In this document: positions 4,455-8,426 of the stretch, one piece after another
Position numbering within the stretch: the first letter of the stretch is position 1
Layout of the letters: every line of letters begins with the position of its first letter
DNA from: Candidatus Omnitrophota bacterium
GTDB lineage: Bacteria; Omnitrophota; Omnitrophia; Omnitrophales; JACROU01
Direction of reading: 5' to 3'
DNA: 8,426 nucleotides
NCBI GenBank assembly: GCA_016206875.1
Contig: JACQQR010000279.1
Coordinates: forward strand, 1 to 8,426
Notes under the pieces: generated by a model
Told to the model about the DNA's origin: nothing
Databases searched by the model: none
The model's input: only the letters and a program-made list of their open reading frames with translations
Position numbers and translations under genes: made by a program

Positions 4455-5993
4455 TTACTGCCTTTGAAACATGGGGGTGTGCTCCCAGCCCGGAACAGGT
4501 TTGTAATTCTTTTGGAAATAAGGATTTTTCTTTATCAATTCTCCCGTCGGTTCCACCACCTGAATATATTTAGGCCTTAAGGAAACAACATAATCGGCTA
4601 TTTCCCGCAGTCTTTCCTGGAGGGGTCTGTTTTTTTGGATGATAATTTTTGTAATGGCAGGTGTCATAAATCCCCATAGATCCACTGTGGGCAGCCCGGA
4701 GTAATAAGGCATAGCGCCCGCTCCATCCACAGCCAGAAGATCTCCGGGGTCGGCTGTTTCTTTCAGATATCGGCCAAAAGATTCCAGATAGGTCCCCGCA
4801 GTGCCTCCAACCAGCTGAACGCCCGGCTCATTCAAACGGGCTTGCTGATTATTCAGGTATTTTGAAAAAAAAGCCAATGCCGGGTTCATTACAAGAAGCG
4901 AAGATAGAAGCAGCGCTGTTAACACTTTCCTCCCTCCGTCCGTTATGGAATCCGAAAGAAGCGTCACCAACGTGTGAATGCCGCGGCCGGCCAAAAGGAA
5001 TAACAGCGGCAAAATAGGCACCATAAAGCGGTAGAGAGGCATCCAGTCTCCGCCAAGACCCGCAACAAAAGCGAAAAGGTAGAGTGCGCAAAAAAAGAGT
5101 ATGAGATTCACCCCCAGAGGCCGTTGTTTTGTGAAGAGGAGCAGTACGGGGAATAAAAAGACACCTATCGTATAGTGTTTTGAAAAAAAATAAAGATCCA
5201 GCAGCCCTTGCCTGATATGTTGGACGGAAGTCCCCAGGCCCACTTTCAATAACACACTATTGGGCACGAGAGTCCCGTAGTAGGCAAACCGCCACAGCAG
5301 ATAGCCCAAAAAAATGATTAAGAAGGGAATTGTTAAACATGATATTTTTTGAATAGGCCAGGTTCTTTCCCGAAGACAGATCCAACCATAACTCAGGAAC
5401 GCCATTCCCCAAAAAATAAAACCTTCAGGGCGAATCAGGGTCAATAGACCCAAACAAAACGAAGACATCAGAAAATAGAGGGATTTGCGCGTTTGGCAGG
5501 CCTTCACAAACAGTGTGACTGTAATGACGATTACGAAACTATTGAAGGCTGTTTCCAGGCCGGCAATAGACCACAACGCAAAGGAGGCGTTGCAGGATAA
5601 CAAGAGAACCCCCCAACAAGGGGGAGGGGGTTCTTCCCGGGCAGAAATCACCCGATTGAGCCGATCCAGGGCAATGAGGGTGAGTAGAGCAAACACACCC
5701 CCTAAGATTTTAGATGCCAAGAGAACATCAAAGTTCAGTTTGGCAAAACCTGAAAGTACAAGCACCCAAAGCAGATAAAAACTTTCCACCCGCTCGCCAA
5801 TATTAAATACAAGCCCGTGACCCTGAATGAAATGATCCACATAACGATATAGAACATACGCGTCCTCTACCGTATACGCCCAATAAAAGGCTTGGAAACC
5901 GCAAGCAAGCAACAGGCTCAATAATAAAAGTCCGTGCCTGCTGATGAAAGACACTTTCAACTGCGCTTTTGGGCGGGGCCATTCGGTGCTCAT
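4455..5993 (-). CDS. GT-C family membrane glycosyltransferase, AftB-like
   Basis: A 512-residue integral membrane protein with about ten hydrophobic segments between residues 20 and 380 and a C-terminal soluble domain (about 390-512). The first extracytoplasmic loop has VEDAYVLYRYVDHFIQGHGLVFN (42-64) then GERVESFYLLW, matching the ED-A-Y and G-H-G-L-V-x-N-x-G-E-R-V-E pattern of the AftB-like arabinofuranosyltransferase group. The acidic pair E43-D44 is the expected catalytic site. SIAGLETAF (142-150), LIRPEG (187-192), GGDWMPLYRFMVPILPLL (314-331) and the C-terminal VDGAGAMPYYSGLPTVDLWG also fit. Such enzymes move a sugar from a polyprenyl-phosphate donor to a glycan outside the inner membrane. 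Donor and acceptor are unknown, and AftB here is a family name, not proof of arabinan. GGAG is 10 bases before the ATG but lies in a small hairpin (GGAGT-CTCC-ACTCC, at 5994-6007) that could mask it. Confidence 0.88.
   Translation of the reverse strand: MSTEWPRPKAQLKVSFISRHGLLLLSLLLACGFQAFYWAYTVEDAYVLYRYVDHFIQGHGLVFNIGERVESFYLLWVLVLSGFAKLNFDVLLASKILGGVFALLTLIALDRLNRVISAREEPPPPCWGVLLLSCNASFALWSIAGLETAFNSFVIVITVTLFVKACQTRKSLYFLMSSFCLGLLTLIRPEGFIFWGMAFLSYGWICLRERTWPIQKISCLTIPFLIIFLGYLLWRFAYYGTLVPNSVLLKVGLGTSVQHIRQGLLDLYFFSKHYTIGVFLFPVLLLFTKQRPLGVNLILFFCALYLFAFVAGLGGDWMPLYRFMVPILPLLFLLAGRGIHTLVTLLSDSITDGGRKVLTALLLSSLLVMNPALAFFSKYLNNQQARLNEPGVQLVGGTAGTYLESFGRYLKETADPGDLLAVDGAGAMPYYSGLPTVDLWGFMTPAITKIIIQKNRPLQERLREIADYVVSLRPKYIQVVEPTGELIKKNPYFQKNYKPVPGWEHTPMFQRQ
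5605..5634. repeat. Palindrome inside the GT-C coding sequence
   Basis: AGAACCCCC (5605-5613) and GGGGGTTCT (5626-5634) are perfect 9-bp arms around a 12-base spacer. The spacer carries a second G run (5620-5624) that could pair with the C run instead. It encodes the REEPPPPCWGV loop (about residues 119-129) between two membrane segments. The composition is sharply different from the surrounding gene. Confidence 0.8.
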
Positions 5994-6064
5994 GGAGTGG
6001 AGACTCCAGTAGTACTCATTTTATTGCTTGATGATTTCTGTACGATTCCCTGCTGAAAGCGCGG

Positions 6065-6094
6065 AGTATAACATAGGATTGCAAACAGGATCAA
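6065..6094 (-). promoter_or_regulatory. Probable promoter of the GT-C glycosyltransferase gene
   Basis: On the minus strand TTGATC (6094-6089) is followed after 18 bases by TATACT (6070-6065). The spacer ends in TGT, giving an extended -10 (TGTTATACT). The predicted transcript has a leader of about 65 bases before ATG 5993. Confidence 0.5.
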
Positions 6095-6160
6095 TCAGGA
6101 GAAAATGGGTGGGCGAGTAGCACAAAGGAGAATCATAGGTGCGCTTTCAAAAGGATGCTG

Positions 6161-6169
6161 TGATAAAAT
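6161..6169 (+). promoter_or_regulatory. Possible extended -10 for the acyltransferase gene
   Basis: TGATAAAAT matches the extended -10 form TGN-TATAAT with one mismatch. No -35 hexamer is evident upstream. It is the best candidate in the 277-base gap between the two divergent genes. That gap otherwise holds the minus-strand promoter and one weak 28-codon frame (6105-6191). Confidence 0.3.
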
Positions 6170-6270
6170 GTTTCAAATGGGAAGCAATTAAAGGCTAAAG
6201 GCTGATTACGAAGAGATCTTTTTTGGCTTCGGATGGCGGCGGGCCATTCATTTATATTTGGAGACTTGTT

Positions 6271-7215
6271 TTGGCATCTGTGAGGCCGGTTCCCCCGGCT
6301 AGAAAAGAAAGTAAACCCAAGTTCAATCTTCGCGAGCGATTGCCTTTTTGGAACGTGCTCGAATACCGGTTGTTCCGCGGCGTTTTGGCGGGGGTGAATG
6401 CCTTGCCGTTTTCTGTCTCCAGCTGGATTGCCCAGAGCACCGGCCTTTTGCTTTACTACAGCATGCCGAAGCGCAGAAAAATCACGCTGGACAATCTCGA
6501 CCGCGCCTTCGGCACTACGAAATCGCGGGAAGAAAAACTTGCTATCGCTAAAGCCTCTTTCGGCCACCTGGCGACCTCGATCATGGAATTTTTCCGCATT
6601 CCTCGTACACTTAAAGAAGCGTCCCGGCGTTTTGCTTTTACCGGCACGGAGCATCTAGACAGAACCTTTGGGCGCGGCCGCGGAGTGCTGCTTGTGATTT
6701 CCCATTTTGGCTCATGGGAATATTTGGCCTTCTTGCCCAATCTTAGAAAGTATCCTTTTTCTGTCGTGGCGCGCCTTACCAAAAATCCGCTGATTACTCA
6801 ATGGATGCAGTCCATGCGCACTGCCACCACACTCAAGAATATCGATAAGAAAAACGCCATCCGGCCCGTGCTCCAGGAGCTGAAGCAAAATCACGGGGTA
6901 GCTATTTTAATCGACCAATGGGCGGGACGCGACGGCTTATGGCTTAATTTCTTCGGCGCGCCCACGTCCACCACTTCTATTCCGGCGCGGCTTGCGATGA
7001 AAACAGGGGCGGCGCTGGTTCCCGCGTTTTGCGTACGCACCGGCGCGGGGAATTACCGGATAGAAATTCACGAAGAAGTGCCGGTGGCCGAGGGGGCTGC
7101 GGAAAAGGCCGAAGAAATCACCACGCAGCAATTAAACGATTTACTGGAAGCGAGAATCCGCCAAAATCCCGAACAGTGGATATGGACGCACCGGCGCTGG
7201 AAAGAAAAAACATAA
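6271..7215 (+). CDS. Lipid A biosynthesis-type (LpxL/HtrB family) acyltransferase
   Basis: A 314-residue inner-membrane acyltransferase. Relatives move a fatty acyl chain from acyl-ACP to lipid A precursor; some members act on other glycolipids. Similarity starts at WNVLEYRLFRGVLAG. It runs through the RRKITLDNLDRAF stretch (the conserved asparagine-leucine segment), the catalytic H145-FGSW-E150 (HX4E) inside VLLVISHFGSWEYL, DQWAGRDGLWLNFFG with TSTTSIPARLAMKTGAALVP, and the closing NPEQWIWTHRRWK. The last is a signature of the family. There is no ATG before residue 64, so the start is not canonical. TTG 6271 is preferred because GGAG (6260-6263) lies 7 bases before it. TTG 6223 (16 residues longer) has only a partial ribosome site, and GTG 6280 is also possible. 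No late-acyltransferase partner is nearby. Family assignment is firm; the substrate is by analogy. Confidence 0.9.
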   Translation: MASVRPVPPARKESKPKFNLRERLPFWNVLEYRLFRGVLAGVNALPFSVSSWIAQSTGLLLYYSMPKRRKITLDNLDRAFGTTKSREEKLAIAKASFGHLATSIMEFFRIPRTLKEASRRFAFTGTEHLDRTFGRGRGVLLVISHFGSWEYLAFLPNLRKYPFSVVARLTKNPLITQWMQSMRTATTLKNIDKKNAIRPVLQELKQNHGVAILIDQWAGRDGLWLNFFGAPTSTTSIPARLAMKTGAALVPAFCVRTGAGNYRIEIHEEVPVAEGAAEKAEEITTQQLNDLLEARIRQNPEQWIWTHRRWKEKT

Positions 7216-7232
7216 ATTCTGAAGAATACTTT

Positions 7233-7261
7233 TTTACAAGTCGATACCTTAGAAATATAAT
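7233..7261 (+). promoter_or_regulatory. Strong sigma-70-like promoter of the RRM gene
   Basis: TTTACA (7233-7238) and a perfect TATAAT (7256-7261) are separated by 17 bases, the closest match to consensus in the window. Transcription would start near 7268, giving a leader of about 30 bases. The site lies in the 81-base gap after the acyltransferase stop, so the RRM gene need not depend on upstream transcription. Confidence 0.7.
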
Positions 7262-7296
7262 GGTTCTCTCTGATACAGAAAGCGAGGTTCATTCTC

Positions 7297-7716
7297 ATGA
7301 TATTTGCATGGCTGAAGAAGCTTTTTTCCCGACCCGAACTCGAGGCCCGCAAAAGTGACAAGGCATCAGGCAAAAAACTCTATATTGGGAACTTGCATTA
7401 CAGCGCTTCAGATGAAGATCTGAAGAATTTGTTTATCCAATGCGGCAATGTACAAAGCGCTAACGTAATCAAAGACAAACGCTCGGGAAAATCCCGCGGC
7501 TATGGATTCGTCGAAATGTCTTCCGTAGAGGAAGCCACGCGTGCTTTAAAATTAAACGCCACGGAATTTATGGGCCGTTATCTCATGGTCTCGGAAGCTA
7601 AAACCGGCGAAAGCCGCAATTTTTTCGCCCGGCCGGGGGGGCGTTCCCGAGGCCCGAGGCGCGGGCACAATGGCGGCAACGGGTACGGCGGCGGCACGCG
7701 GCGTAGAAGTTCATAA
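7297..7716 (+). CDS. RRM-type RNA-binding protein with Arg/Gly-rich tail
   Basis: A 139-residue protein with a single RNA recognition motif at about residues 27-102. RNP2 is LYIGNL (28-33) and RNP1 is KSRGYGFV (65-72). The aromatic residues that stack on RNA are present (Y29, Y69, F71). The tail (about 112-139) is RPGGRSRGPRRG-HNGG-NGYGGG-TRRRSS, a basic glycine-rich region like that of cyanobacterial Rbp and other bacterial glycine-rich RRM proteins. These bind single-stranded RNA and are often cold-induced or affect mRNA handling. Residues 1-25 form a basic, hydrophobic N-terminal extension (MIFAWLKKLF) that is not part of the RRM and could be an amphipathic membrane helix; that is inference. 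GAGG lies about 9 bases before ATG 7297. A near-consensus promoter suggests high expression. It overlaps no neighbour but shares an operon-like layout with the next two genes. Confidence 0.93.
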   Translation: MIFAWLKKLFSRPELEARKSDKASGKKLYIGNLHYSASDEDLKNLFIQCGNVQSANVIKDKRSGKSRGYGFVEMSSVEEATRALKLNATEFMGRYLMVSEAKTGESRNFFARPGGRSRGPRRGHNGGNGYGGGTRRRSS

Positions 7717-7730
7717 GGAGGATTATAGTT

Positions 7731-7943
7731 ATGACGAAAGCATGGATGGCCCTATGCATTAGTTTATTTTGCCTCTACGGAGTTTCTTTTGCCGGCACAC
7801 AAGACGGGCCAAGCGATCAGGCGCTTGAAGCCGGCCCCGCCGCAACTTCGGCCGAGCAAGAAAAACGGGAGACATTGAAAAAAATGGATGGGGAGCAAGT
7901 TTTCGAGGAAGACGTTCAGTCCGACGAGCTTCTGGATAGCTAA
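7731..7943 (+). CDS. Small secreted acidic protein, unknown function
   Basis: A 70-residue protein with a Sec signal peptide: K3, hydrophobic WMALCISLFCLYGV, and a likely cleavage after V-S-F-A (residue 21). The C10 and C14 context lacks Gly/Ala/Ser just before the cysteine, so it is not a lipoprotein. The mature 49 residues are rich in E, D, A and Q with no cysteine and little predicted structure, apart from a possible helix around AEQEKRETLKKMDGEQVFEEDV. I do not recognise the family. The start is well supported: AAGGAGG (7715-7721) overlaps the RRM stop codon and lies 9 bases before ATG 7731, implying co-translation. The next gene follows in 10 bases. It looks like an expressed envelope peptide of unknown role. 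Confidence 0.7.
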   Translation: MTKAWMALCISLFCLYGVSFAGTQDGPSDQALEAGPAATSAEQEKRETLKKMDGEQVFEEDVQSDELLDS

Positions 7944-7953
7944 GGGGCCGGGA

Positions 7954-8426
7954 TTGGTTGAAAAAGAAGCCATAAAATTCATTCATCAAGAAGAAAAGCT
8001 GCTGCGCAGAGGGGTGATGAACCGCTATACGCAGCTGCTTTTTTCTATGATTGCTTTAGTGATTGCCTCGCCCTTCGTGCTGAAGATCGAAGCGCGATTC
8101 CCCGTCGTTTCCCTGATTTTTGTCGTTATTTTGCTTCTGGCAATTCGCGCAATCCAGGTTTCAAAACCCATTTATCTTGCGAGCACATTGCTTGCCGTGG
8201 GGGCGTTTATTCTGGAGTGCATTTTTAATTTTCACTGGCTTGCGCCGTACCGCGAGCTGGTTTCGCTGATTTCTTTAAGTTTGTTCGCGCTGTTTGTCGG
8301 CCTGGTGATTGCGGTCATGATTCAAAATTTGTTTTCCCAGCATAACGTCACGGCCGACTCAGTCCGAGGCGGCATATGCCTGTACCTTTTGATAGGTGTT
8401 TTCTGGGCAATCTTATTTGAATTTCT
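7954..8426 (+). CDS. Ion-channel-family membrane protein (potassium-channel type), 3' end outside window
   Basis: An open frame runs from 7954 past the right edge, 157 codons visible. A charged N-terminus (EKEAIKFIHQEEKLLRRG) precedes hydrophobic segments at about residues 26-44, 49-67, 73-92, 102-124 and 139-157. The segment HNVTADSVRGGICLYLLIGVFWAILFEF resembles the start of the pore module in bacterial two-pore-domain/Ion_trans_2 proteins, where VT-x-D-x-I-x-GAI-x-VYLLIG is common. The selectivity filter would lie beyond the window, so channel function is inferred. TTG 7954 is preferred: AAGGGG (7942-7947) is 6 bases before it. ATG 8017 (preceded by GAGG at 4 bases) is an alternative and would remove 21 charged residues. 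It is probably the third gene of the RRM operon. It was found by reading the frame through the edge. Confidence 0.75.
   Translation, partial: MVEKEAIKFIHQEEKLLRRGVMNRYTQLLFSMIALVIASPFVLKIEARFPVVSLIFVVILLLAIRAIQVSKPIYLASTLLAVGAFILECIFNFHWLAPYRELVSLISLSLFALFVGLVIAVMIQNLFSQHNVTADSVRGGICLYLLIGVFWAILFEF

Noticed and set aside
6105..6191. 28-codon frame MGGRVAQRRIIG... before the acyltransferase gene
   Set aside because: AGGAG is only about four bases from the ATG, there is no similarity to known leaders, and it would be upstream of the best extended -10. Possible but unsupported.

Overview
The window looks like chromosomal DNA of a Gram-negative-type bacterium of roughly balanced base composition. 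The evidence is a lipid A-type acyltransferase (HX4E motif), a lipoprotein with an outer-membrane-type sorting context, bacterial Shine-Dalgarno sites, sigma-70-like promoters and encoded tRNA CCA ends. No gene pins the phylum. Short GC-rich palindromes together with RRM, B12-radical-SAM and GT-C genes would fit a little-studied lineage such as Omnitrophota, but that is a guess.

Region 1 (1-1975) is tRNA-centred. The left edge opens inside a tRNA-Ser(UGA) gene. Its anticodon loop and T loop are each interrupted by a 29-30 base insert made of two short palindromes. Deleting both inserts restores perfect 7-base loops, and every visible stem is intact. This is the most unusual thing in the window. 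A lipoprotein gene follows on the minus strand, then tadA (tRNA adenosine deaminase), a mazEF-type toxin-antitoxin pair with a candidate operator, two hairpins, and an intact tRNA-Ser(GGA).

Region 2 (1976-2866) looks like a scar. Directly after the CCA of tRNA-Ser(GGA) lies the C-terminal half of an AlbA_2/Schlafen-type ATP-binding regulator (RecG-like annotation group). It has no N-terminal domain and no convincing start, carries a perfect 24-bp tandem duplication, and ends in a rho-independent terminator. This pattern fits a remnant of an element once integrated at the tRNA, or a deletion endpoint there.

Region 3 (2867-5993) holds a B12-binding-domain radical SAM enzyme with its own promoter. 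Converging on it is a large GT-C membrane glycosyltransferase of the AftB-like arabinofuranosyltransferase group. Their stop codons are separated by seven bases. Both probably act on lipids or surface glycans, but the substrates cannot be read from sequence.

Region 4 (5994-8426) carries a lipid A-type acyltransferase, then a probable operon behind a near-consensus promoter: an RRM RNA-binding protein, a small secreted acidic protein and, running off the right edge, an ion-channel-family membrane protein.
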